Below, piece by piece: positions 45,577 to 57,234 of a stretch of 64,000 nucleotides of DNA. The position numbers and the translations under genes were made by a program. Position 1 is the first letter of the stretch, and each line of letters starts with the position of its first letter. The DNA is from Quillaja saponaria (lineage: Eukaryota; Streptophyta; Magnoliopsida; Fabales; Quillajaceae), in NCBI GenBank assembly GCA_029379385.1, contig CM055606.1:1798001-1862000 (forward strand), written 5' to 3'. The notes beneath the pieces were generated by a model. The model was not told where the DNA came from. It saw only the letters and a list, made by a program, of their open reading frames with translations, and did not search any database.

Positions 45577-47678
45577 ATGGAAACTCGGAGCCGGAAGCGG
45601 GCGGAGGCTTCCTCAGCAGCCCCTTCATCGTCGTCGACCGGTCCCACCACTCGTTCAAGCAAGCGCGCCCGTCTCTCTGCTTCTTCTTCTTCTGCGTCTA
45701 ACCCCGCCACTGCAACTCGTTCGGTACCAACTCGGTCCCGTGCATCTAGAACTCGAGAATCGTTGCCGTCATCGAACACTGCTCCTATGGATACTAATGA
45801 ATCATCTGGGTCTCGCCGTGAACGACGTGGGAAGAATTTAGATAAGGATAATTCGGATAAAGGGAAGGAGAAAGAACATGAAGTTAGGGTCAGGGATAGA
45901 GATAGAGATAGAGATACTGATAGGAGTTTTGGGTTGAACATTGATAGTGGAGGTGCTGGGGAAGACGATGACAATGACAGCGAGGGTGGTGTCGGAATTC
46001 TGCATCAGAATTTGACATCCGCAAGTAGTGCTCTTCAAGGGCTTCTTCGGAAGCTTGGAGCTGGATTGGATGATCTGCTTCCATCATCGGCAATGGGTGC
46101 TTCATCATCCTACCAAAGTGGGCGGCTGAAGAAAATTCTTTCTGGGTTGCGGGCTGACGGGGAAGAAGGAAAGCAGGTCGAGGCACTTACGCAACTCTGC
46201 GAGATGCTTTCTATTGGAACTGAGGAATCCCTTAGTACATTTTCAGTTGATTCATTTGTCCCTGTGCTTGTGGGGTTGCTTAACCACGAGAGCAATCCTG
46301 ATATTATGCTTCTTGCAGCCCGGGCGCTAACCCATCTGTGTGATGTACTCCCATCATCTTGTGCTGCGGTTGTGCATTATGGTGCAGTGTCATGCTTCTG
46401 CGCCAGACTACTAACGATAGAGTATATGGATTTAGCTGAACAGGTTGGTTATAGTCCGCCAAATATAAAGAAAGCAGTTATGATTTTTATTTTTTTTTTT
46501 CTTTTGCTGGTTGCAAATCGTAAGCTTCCTGCTAATTCGTATGAGTTTATTGTTAGTAGTCAGCTTTAAATTTTCGTCTATCTAATGGTATTAATGAATT
46601 ATGAGTATCAGCATTACTATAAACTGGAAATGACAGATTATTTCCTCGGACATTCCTAATATCGCTGTTTGTTTCTGACATACAGTCTCTTCAAGCTCTG
46701 AAAAAGATATCACAGGAACACCCAACTGCCTGCCTTCGAGCTGGTGCACTTATGGCTGTGCTTTCATATCTTGATTTCTTTTCCACAGGAGTTCAGGTAA
46801 CTCACTGGTGAAATGCTAAGAGTTAATAATTTGATCATGTTTGCTGTGCTTCATACCTTATTTATGCAACCTCGTATTTAAGCTAATATGTTTTTCAGCG
46901 AGTAGCATTATCTACTGCTGCAAATATGTGCAAGAAACTTCCTTCAGATGCAGCTGACTTCGTGATGGAAGCTGTTCCCCTTTTGACAAACCTCCTTCAG
47001 TATCATGATTCCAAGGTAAGGCTTCTATTTCTCTTATCAAATATGCAAGCTTTATACTTATCATATCATACATGTGATTTATAAACTATGTAGTTTTGAT
47101 AGTTCATAATAATTTCAAATTAAAATAACTGCAATTAAATCTCCTCTTGTGTGGCTATCTCTTCACCATGTGCATTTTTTTTCCTTGTAGGTCCTGGAGC
47201 ATGCTTCTGTTTGCTTGACTCGCATTGCTGAAGCATTTGCATCATCTCCAGATAAGTTAGATGAATTATGCAATCATGGTCTGGTCACACAAGCTGCAGC
47301 ACTCATATCCACCAGCAGTTCTGGAGGAGGACAGGCTTCTCTTAGCACCCCTACATATACTGTAAGTGGAAAAATTTGGTCCCAAATTTTATATTTATTC
47401 CTTGAGGTGCCAAACTTGACTTCATAGATATGCAGGGATTAATCCGAATTCTTTCCACCTGTGCGAGTGGGTCCCCTCTCGGAGCTAAATCTTTGCTTCT
47501 CCTTGGGATCAGTGGCATTCTTAAAGATATACTTTCGGGATCTGGAGTTTCTGCTAACGCTTCTGTTCCACCTGCATTAAGTAGACCACCAGAGCAGGTT
47601 GTACTTGACAGTTCCATTCTAGTGCAATATTTTTTCTTCTTTTCAGTTAACTTAATTTTCATGAGGAGATATTCTTGG

Positions 47679-47713
<35 letters not shown>

Positions 47714-50700
47714 TCTTCTTCCAATTTGTAGATATTTGAGATTGTGAACTTGGCAAATGAGCTCCTCCCTCCACTGCCACAAGGAACTATCTCCCTCCCA
47801 GTTAGCTCCAACTTATTTGTGAAGGGGTCTATTGTGAAAAAGTCGTCTGCTAGCAGTTCTGGGAAACAAGAAGATACAAATGGTAATGCTCCAGAGGTAG
47901 CAGCTCGTGAGAAATTATTAAATGATCAGCCTGAGCTACTTCAACAATTTGGAATGGATCTCCTCCCAGTTTTAATACAGGTCATACGTTATGTGCTTTG
48001 CTAGGTTCTGTTCTCCCACCCCCCTCTTAATTGAGTTATTAATAGTTTGGCTTTCTTCTGAAGCAGATCTATGGTTCTAGCGTAAATGGCCCTGTTCGTC
48101 ACAAATGCCTTTCTGTTATTGGAAAATTGATGTACTTCAGCAGTGCAGAGATGATTCAGTCTTTGTTGAGTGTGACAAACATATCAAGGTAGATAACAGT
48201 TTTAATTGTGTTAAGTGCATGATATGCTCATACATGCTACAGATGTGGAAACTTACATGTACACTTATATTAATTGGTAATGCAGTTTCTTAGCTGGTGT
48301 TTTGGCATGGAAAGATCCACACGTGTTGGTTCCAGCCTTGCAAATTGCAGAGATTCTTATGGAAAAGCTTCCAGGAACATTCTCTAAAATGTTTGTCAGA
48401 GAGGGTGTGGTCCATGCAATTGACCAACTTAGCTTAGCTGGCAATTCCACTAATGTTCCTGCACAAGCATCTGTTGCTGAGAAGGATAATGATTCTGTAG
48501 TTGGAACATCATCACGGTCCAGGCGTTATAGACGACGTGGTAGTAACTCAAATCCTGATGGGAACCCTCTGGACGAAGCTAAGAATCCTGTTTCAGTAAA
48601 TATTGGTTCTCCTCCAAGTTCCGTGGAAATTCCAACAATAAATTCCAGTCTCCGGGTGGCTGTCAGCACATCTGCAAAAGCTTTTAAAGATAAGTACTTC
48701 CCTTCAGATAATGGGGCTGTTGAAGTTTGCGTTACAGATGATCTTTTACATTTGAAAAATCTTTGCACAAAATTGAATGCCAGTGTTGATGACCAAAAGG
48801 CTAAAGCAAAGGGAAAATCTAAATCTGCTGTATCTAACCTAGATTGTAATTCTGCAAGTAAGGAAGAGTACTTGACTGGGGTGATCTCCGATATGCTAAC
48901 TGAACTTGGCAAAGGGGATGGTGTATCTACTTTTGAATTTATTGGTAGTGGTGTTGTGGCAGCTTTGCTGAATTATTTTTCTTGTGGTTTCTTCTCCAAG
49001 GATCGAATCTCAGAAACTAACTTGCCTAAGCTTCGCCAACAAGCACTTAGAAGGTTCAAGTCATTTGTCACTGTTGCACTACCTTTTAGTACTGACAAAG
49101 GAAGTTTGCCTCCTATGACTGTCTTGATTCAGAAGCTTCAAAATGCTCTGTCCTCTTTAGAGCGTTTCCCTGTTGTGCTGAGCCATTCGTCTAGGTCAGC
49201 TAGTGGAAGTGCACGTCTCTCCTCTGGACTAAGTGCATTATCTCATCCCATTAAGTTACGCCTCTGTCGATCTCAGGGTGATAAATCACTTCGAGATTAT
49301 TCATCAAATATTGTACTAATTGATCCATTAGCAAGTTTAGCAGCTGTCGAAGAATTTCTTTGGCCCCGAGTACAGCGAAGTGATTCAGGTCAGAAACCTA
49401 ATGCTTCTGTGATGAACTCTGAATCTGGAACTACCCCTGCAGGAGCTGGGGTTTCTTCTCCTTCTACAGCTCGTCGTCATTCTACTAGATCCAGATCGTC
49501 TGTCAATATAGATGCAAGCAGAAAAGAACAATCACAAGAGAAAAGCACAAGCTCATCAAAGGGCAAGGGAAAAGCAATATTGAAGCCTGCTCAAGAGGAG
49601 TCAAGAGGACCCCAAACAAGAAATGCTGCACGCAGAAGAGCAGCCCTTGATAAAGATGCTCAAATGAAACCTGTAAATGGAGATTCTACTTCTGAGGTAT
49701 GTTGAAAAATGAGTGGAAGTTTGAAATAATTATGGTAGTCTAGAAGAAGTTGTTTTGAGATACTGGTTTTTGATTTGTTTACATGTGATATTCGTCTTGT
49801 TCCTTTCCCCCACCCCGTAGTTATGAACATGCCAGTGCATTGGCTGTTAGTGATATATTTGCATCTGCGGGTATGATTTGAAATGAAAGTAAATATAGTT
49901 ATAGAAGTATAACTAGATTATGTAGACCATCATTTGTATAACTTATGCCTAGCTTGTCATCTTACAATGAGGAAGATTTCATGTCCAACACTTGGGAGTT
50001 ATAAGTGATTTGTGTAGCTTTTTAGGCCATGGAGTGAGTCATTTGTAAGCTTCATGCAAACTAATTCTTCTTTACTGTGTACCAAACTTGAATTCATGTT
50101 ATATGAGGTCTGAGGCACGTTCCGGTCTTACACATATTGAGAAAGATTAGGGAATGATCTCAAATTTTGTAGGTATACCTTTTCTGTTAGCTATGTGATT
50201 GATATATCAATTTTCATGCTTCCTTTTTGTTTATTTTTTCCCTGTTTAATAATTTTTTTGGCCAAGTCAAAGCCCTAAGAGGGTGCAACTGAAACTATGG
50301 TATGTGGTTTATAACACTGGTCTTAACTTGATTTGCTTTTAATTACAAAAGGAAACAAAAATCTAATCAAACTCATGTTTCCTTATTTCACTCTTGATAC
50401 TGTTGTCTTTCTCTTAGTGAAAGTTTTTCTGTCATTAACATTTTATTCTTGTTGATCCCTAGGATGAGGAGTTGGATATATCTCCTGTTGAGATTGACGA
50501 TGCATTAGTGATTGAAGATGATGATATCTCAGATGATGATGACGACGACCATGAAGATGTATGTTATCTTCTCTTGTTACAGTCTCGTAGTTAAACATTG
50601 TCCTTTATTGTTGTTGTCAGAGGTGGCATATATATGTAAACTTATCTTCGCTTGTATGCTTCTTGTCTTGTAGTAGCTTATGGTATTTCTACTCCATTTA

Positions 50701-53700
50701 CCTATTGAATGCATCACTTTTCAACTTTTTTCCAGAATGGCGCTATGGGAGTAGGCAACATAATTTTACCTAAATTTTCCATGTTACTTTCCCTAACAAA
50801 TTAAAAGCAGTAAAAATAAAAAAAATAAAAATCAGGATGGTCCTTTGTTTAGAGGATAAGTGTCCAAGGCTATTTAGTAATGACACGCTCCAAAGAAAAT
50901 TGACTGCTGAAAAATCTATGACAATATATATTGCTGTGTGGTATCCAGTCTTACAGTTTTATATGTTATTCCAGGTGCTAAGAGATGATTCTCTTCCTGT
51001 TTGCATGCCCGACAAAGTACATGATGTGAAATTAGGTGACTCGGCAGAGGACAGTACTGTTGCTCCAGCAACAAGTGATAGCCATACGAATCCTGCCTCT
51101 GGTTCTAGTAGCAGAGCTGCAACAGTGAGGGGATCAGATTCTGCTGATTTTAGGAGTGGGAATTCTTACAGCTCTAGGGGTGCTATGTCATTTGCTGCTG
51201 CTGCCATTGCTGGTCTTGGGTCTGCTAATGGAAGAGGTGTCAGGGGTGGCAGAGATCGGCAAGGACGTCCTCTACTTGGAAACTCTAATGATCCGCCAAA
51301 GTTGATCTTCATTTCGGGTGGGAAGCAGCTTAATAGACATTTGACTATCTACCAGGCCATTCAGAGACAGCTTGTGCTGGATGATGATGATGAAGAGAGG
51401 TTTGCTGGAAGCGACCTCGTATCCAGTGAAGGAAGCAAGCTGTGGAGTGATCTCTACACTATTACGTACCAGAGGGCAGACAGCCAAGGAGATAGGGCCT
51501 CTGCTGGAGGATCAAGTTCAAATACGTCAAAATCTACCAAATATGGATCTTCAAATTCCAATTCTGACGCTCAGCTGCATAGAATATCTGTTTTAGACAG
51601 CATATTGCAGGGAGAGCTTCCTTGTGATCTGGAAAAATCAAATCCTACATACAACATACTGGCATTGTTGCGTGTGCTCGAGGGTTTGAACCAGCTTGCT
51701 CCTCGTTTGAGAGCCCAGATAGTCTCCGACAGTTTTTCTGAAGGAAAACTTTCAAATCTGGACCAGCTGAGCACACCTGGTATGAGGGTGCCTCCTGAGG
51801 AATTCATAAGCAGCAAGCTTACACCTAAATTAGCTCGACAAATTCAAGATGCTCTTGCACTCTGCAGCGGGAGTCTTCCCTCATGGTGTTCCCAATTAAC
51901 CAAAGCATGCCCATTCTTGTTTCCTTTTGAGACCAGGCGACAGTACTTCTATTCAACTGCCTTTGGGTTATCTCGTGCTTTGAATCGTCTGCAACAGCAG
52001 CAGGGTGCCGATGGTCAAGGATCAGCAAATGAAAGGGAGGTAAGGATTGGGAGATTGCAGCGCCAAAAGGTACGTGTTTCAAGGAATCGCATTTTGGATT
52101 CTGCTGCAAAGGTAATGGAGATGTATTCTAGCCAAAAGGCCGTGCTTGAAGTGGAATATTTTGGTGAAGTTGGCACTGGGTTGGGTCCCACCCTTGAGTT
52201 CTACACACTTTTAAGTCGTGACCTGCAGAAAGTTAAACTAGGAATGTGGCGGTCAAATAATTTGTCAGATAAACAATTGATGGACATTGATGGAGATGAA
52301 AAAACTCGTCCAAAAATGAATGAGGGATCTGGGATAGGTTCTGCTGCTGGTGATGGAGAGCTTGTTCACGCATCTCTTGGGTTGTTTCCCCAGCCTTGGT
52401 CTCCAAATGCTGATGAATCTGATGGAAGTCAATTTTCTAAAGTCATCGAGTATTTCCGGTTGGTAGGGCGTGTGATGGCCAAAGCTCTTCAAGATGGACG
52501 ACTACTAGATTTACCTCTGTCGACATCATTTTACAAGCTTGTTCTTGGTCAAGTGAGTTATCAGATAACATTAACCATTTGCAAATATACAATGATTTAA
52601 CTATACTGATCTTATTTTCAGTTTGGAGTTAGATAATCAAACTTCTACTTTGTTGCAGGAGCTTGATTTGCAGGACATTCTTTCTTTTGATGCTGATCTT
52701 GGGAAAACTTTGCAAGAATTGCAAGTCCTTGTTTGCCGGAAACATCATCTTCAATCAATGACCACTGATACTCGTGACACAATTGCTAACCTACGATTTC
52801 GTGGTGCCAAAATTGAAGATCTTTGCTTGGATTTTACACTTCCTGGTTATCCAGACTATATCTTGAAACAAGGGGATGGAAATGTATGGTGCTAACCCTT
52901 AATCAATCTATATTTTGTGCCATGGCTTTGTCATTGTTGTAAAAACCTATCTACCTGTTGTGGAATTTCAGGTTGATATTAATAATTTGGAGGAGTACAT
53001 ATCACTGGTGGTTGAGGCGACTGTCAAGACCGGAATCATGCCTCAAATGGAGGCATTTAGAGTGGGGTTTAATCAGGTTCAATGGCACTAATCTTCCATG
53101 GCCCTTCCCTCTTCCTTTGATAATCGTCCTGCATCTGTTAGCTTAGATATATTTTGTGGCTATGCTTATTTTTGTCATTGTTCTCACATTTCCTGGTCTT
53201 TAAACAACTGAAGCTGAAGCTGGTCTTAAGCAATTGTTGAATTGAAATGATTCTTGTGTTTTCACAGTTAAATTTAAAACTTTGTGTTTTTACTTTTTTC
53301 TATATGGAGTTGTTGAGTGAGCTCATTTTGAAGTTTAACCTTGTAGGTATCCATTTGGTCATAATTCATTTCAATTACTTTTTCTATATGACATAACAGG
53401 CGAAATTGCGTCTATTACGTCTGTTATGTTATGGAGGGTTACTTTAAACATCTTCACGCAATTATGTCTTATTGGGATGAGATGACCCAATAAGGTGATC
53501 GTGATGCTATTGCGTCTGTTATGTTATTGTTTGGTCTTTGTGGGAGCTCTTGCCTGAGGCACATAATTTGGTGTCAACATCTTTGAATAGGGTCTTTGGT
53601 GAATCCAGTTCCTTCCTATTTTTGGAATAGGCCTGCGTGATTGGAAAAAGCTACATTTCCATCAGGCTTTATCATCATATTTAGTGCTATAACTGAAGAT

Positions 53701-55358
53701 TTGACACTGATTTTTTTTCCCTTAGTACTAATTTTGCATAACTATATTGTGAGTTCTTGTGCTAAACACATTGCTGTGATGGTTGATTCAGGTCTTTGAT
53801 ATCTCTTCTTTACAAATATTTACTCCACAAGAACTGGACTATTTGCTTTGTGGTCGCAGAGAGCTGTGGGAGGTAATCACTTTGTTTGATCTCTGCATAT
53901 CTATGATGAGTGAGACGTTTATAATCAATAATGTGTTACATTCTTAATGCATTTTACAAAGATTGTACCTATAAAAGAAAGCATTTACAAATATTGTAAC
54001 TCGTGCAGGCGGAGACACTTGCTGATCACATAAAATTTGATCATGGATACACTGCAAAGAGCCCTGCCATTGTTTATGTATACTTCTTTTCCTGAATGAA
54101 TGAAGTGATCTTGCAATGTAGCTAGTCATACTTATCCTTATGGTGTCTTTCTGATGATGTTTTTCAGTTACTTGAAATTATGGGAGAGTTCACTACTGAG
54201 CAGCAGCGCTCATTCTGTCAGTTTGTAACTGGTGCTCCTAGGTTGCCACCTGGTGGTCTTGCAGGTGCTGAACCCAAAACTGACTATTGTGAGGAAGGTA
54301 CTGAATATAAATAACACAGTTGTTAAGATCTTGATAAAACGTGTCAAAAATCATAGTTTAGTAAGATCGGTAGGATTGGTCTGATCTTAAGTTTCTTGAT
54401 AATAGTCATTATGGGCTGCTTTTTTCTAGTTGGATGGGTTTTTTTTTTTTTTTTTTTTTTTTTTGTACATTGGGCTTCTATATACCATTCTAGGAACTCA
54501 ACCCAAGACCATCATACTCTTCCAGTTGAGAATTGCTTAGAAAAAACATTTCCACGTTGGCCCTCTAAATAATGAAAATTAAGAGTTTTACCCATTTTTT
54601 ATTTTCTTTTTTCAACTCACATTTTAGTAAAAATAAAAAAAAATTTCAATTATTACCTTTTGTTTTGCTATCTTAGAATCTGTATCACAGTTTTTAGAAA
54701 TATTATTTATATTATTATCACATAACCAGGCTTATGATAGCTAATTACCTATCCTAGAAAAAATAAACTAGTTACTACATTAACCTATGCATGGTAGCGT
54801 ACAATCTATATAGCTGACTTATTGTTGATATGGTTTTTGGTCATAGTGTGGTAATATTTGTTATTTATTTTTCTCTTATGCATAACATTATGACTTATTC
54901 ACAAATATATTTATATTTTAGGGGGTATTTTGCAAATTTTGTAAGATCTTTCTATCTTACGATCCGATCATGTAGACCCTCTACAATACTAGTTAAGATC
55001 TTTATCTTGACAACTTTTTATGATATATGGGATATGTCTTGGTGCAGCTTTCGTCAACTGCAGTCAATGCTGCTTCAAATGGGAATGTGCCTTCTGAGTC
55101 AGTGGATGATGACTTGCCAAGTGTGATGACTTGTGCTAATTACTTGAAGCTTCCTCCATACTCCACCAAGGTACTTATTACGTGATTAACACTGTTGGTA
55201 GAAGCTATATAATTTGTTTCAGCTATTAGGGTTTAATTTTGGGCTATGATTGCATCTTTCATACTGATTGTGGATGGTTGTATTTGAAACAGGAAATTAT
55301 GTACAAGAAACTAGTCTATGCAATCAGTGAAGGACAGGGATCTTTTGATTTATCATGA
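45577..55358 (+). CDS. UPL3: HECT-type E3 ubiquitin ligase UPL3 (KAKTUS), with a one-base frameshift in exon 15 as sequenced
   Basis: E3 ligase that takes ubiquitin on a cysteine and passes it to substrates; in Arabidopsis it limits trichome branching and endoreduplication. Seventeen exons: 45577-46443, 46686-46796, 46899-47015, 47191-47361, 47436-47597, 47732-47980, 48067-48188, 48286-49696, 50463-50558, 50975-52552, 52659-52883, 52972-53076, 53792-53872, 54009-54077, 54168-54297, 55048-55170, 55293-55358. The start METRSRKRAEASSAAPSSSS is canonical. Armadillo-like repeats occupy about residues 150-700 (SALQGLLRKLGAGLDDLLPS and on), then an acidic stretch (DDDISDDDDDDHED). The HECT domain covers roughly the last 400 residues (EVEYFGEVGTGLGPTLEFYT, LGRR-type LVGRVMAKALQDGRLLD), with the catalytic Cys in PSVMTCANYLKLPPYSTKE at 55132-55134. 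All junctions are in phase, but exon 15 has an extra G at 54264-54265. Read literally, the protein stops at 55095-55097, before the Cys, at about 1847 residues; the expected length is about 1890. Confidence 0.95.
47682..47709. repeat. (TA)n microsatellite in UPL3 intron 5
   Basis: About 14 TA units lie just upstream of the exon 6 acceptor at 47731; likely length-polymorphic. Confidence 0.9.
54439..54464. repeat. poly-T tract in UPL3 intron 15
   Basis: An uninterrupted run of 26 T lies in the intron after the exon that carries the frameshift. Confidence 0.9.
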
Positions 55359-57234
55359 GTTTCTGGAACTAATTTGTCATCCCTTTATGTTAATATAACA
55401 ACAGTATCAGGGTTTGTTCGGCTGGATGATTATCAGTTGAAAGTAGAATCCTTATTCCTTCTGCCCAAATAATGACCTTATCTTAGATGCCATTTAAGCT
55501 AGTGGCATTGTTGAGGTTAGTTTCTTCTGCTTCTTTTTCTCCTTAAAATGAAAAATGTATGTTGGAGGTAGTTAGTAGAAGAAGTGGAAAAATTGGCCTG
55601 ACAACCGAGTTGCTATTCATGTCTATTCTTTTTGCATAAGTAACCGGCCCTGCTTCATCATATCTATCATTTGATTTTTGTGCAGTTAAATTAACTTGGA
55701 TTTGTTTCACAATTGTCAGGTGAATTTGACTCAGGTTGGATCTCCACAGATGTAGAAGGAATTTGCGGAGTACCTTTTCAGCTTTTAGAGCTTGTAAATA
55801 AAATAGGAATACTTGAGTCTTTTATTTGGTTAAATTTTATATTGTTCCTTCATTATGATCTGGTCGATTATTGGCAGGTAATTATACATGTAAGGCATAA
55901 TAAATAATATGGCCAAGTGAAAATAAAGTTGATTGAAACAAAAGTTTTAGGCCTTGATGTTTTATCAGAATGCATTTTCATTGTCATTCTTAGTAGAGTT
56001 TATCGTATTTTGACTTGTGCAGCTTCCTTGGTAGGCTTTTTTTGCTAGTTACTATAGGCTTATATTCCCGAGACAAGCTTGTTCTGTCATGAATGAAATC
56101 GTTAAGCAGAGGCTGAGCTATCTTCTCTATACTCACCTTCCCTTGGCTTAAAGTTCTTCTATGTTGTGAGGAACAACGGGTCAGTGTTCACGCAAAAAGA
56201 AACAGAAGTTGATGATCAAACGCCCTTCTAATATATGCATGTACCTAGTCATATACTGAGGGAGTTGTAGCGCGTGCCACTATTCAAAGTAGACTAAGCT
56301 TGCTATTCTTGCCAAATCAGAGAAGAGAAGCAATGGCTAACTAAACTGTTTCTCATCCATTTCATTTCCATCAAAAGCAGTATAACAAAGACTGGATGGA
56401 AACTTACTTTCCTACAAAGAACAAGAATGTATTTAAGAACAGAACATTAATGGGGAATGCTTTAGTGTTTGCTTCTCTATTGGACAATTGGCCATGAAAA
56501 AACATTAACCCTGATCTCAGAACACACTAACCGTTCCGCCCCTTGCATTTGTAGTCGTGTTTTAGATCACTGGGTAGGACCTTCTTCAAATGCTTGTACT
56601 ACACAGTGCATGGTGGGTGAGATTCGTGCATTTTTCTACAAAACCCTTAGTCGCCAACACGATTCTTGTGCCACTGCATTTTTGGTTTCTTTTGCGGTCT
56701 ATTGCACCCTCTTTCTTTTACTGGTATCAGACTGGGTTTAGCTTTTTTTTTCTTTTTTCTTTTTCTGTGGGATGCAGAGGTTCTTACTCTTTTAGCAGCC
56801 TTGGCAATGGTAGTATGTGGGTGTAGATTGTTTCCCTTATTGCTTACTTCTTTTCACAAAACACAACGCCTTATTTTCTAGTGCGTACAAATTCAATTCC
56901 ATCTATTTACTTACCCTTGGCATGGACCCTAAAATGGTATATAGTTTGATGAAGAGATTATACAGAAGGAAAATGCATAGATTTTCAAAACAACAGTAAG
57001 ATTGGTAGGAGGGCAACTGGGAAAAATTTGCAATCTCCCATCAATGAGTTACATGATTATTCTGCTGCTTTATATTAAATTAAATGCATAAAATTGAAAT
57101 TTAGGAGTACAGATGATAAATTTAGATCTATTTGACTATAAAAGAAAAATTAATTCTGAGGTTTTAGAAGCTCCCTACTTTGCCATTGAGGCCCCTACAA
57201 GCTGTAGTTGACACTTTATTGATGCTTCCTAGTT
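55359..57234. other. spacer between convergent UPL3 and beta-galactosidase genes
   Basis: It carries the 3' UTRs of both genes. Several overlapping short plus-strand frames at 56469-56999 have no recognisable protein family and biased, low-complexity content (poly-T); I do not call them genes. Confidence 0.5.

Noticed and set aside
45495..46186. Long minus-strand frames opposite UPL3 exon 1
   Set aside because: They are antisense shadows of the Ser/Arg/Asp-rich UPL3 N-terminus; low-complexity content with no family match.
51272..52492. Several minus-strand frames opposite the large UPL3 exon
   Set aside because: Shadows of a well-supported coding exon in other frames.
53370..53560. Repeated GCGTCTGTTATGTTATx words in UPL3 intron 12, suggesting a small transposon
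   Set aside because: The words are partly direct and partly inverted and no consistent ends or duplication could be set.
54245..54300. A micro-intron or alternative acceptor (CTTGCAG then GTGCTG) restoring the UPL3 frame
   Set aside because: No upstream donor gives a continuous HECT sequence; residues before and after the site are both conserved, so a one-base insertion is simpler.
56469..56999. Three overlapping plus-strand frames between UPL3 and beta-galactosidase
   Set aside because: Phe/Leu-rich translations of poly-T DNA, with no supporting homology; the region is more likely 3' UTR or spacer.
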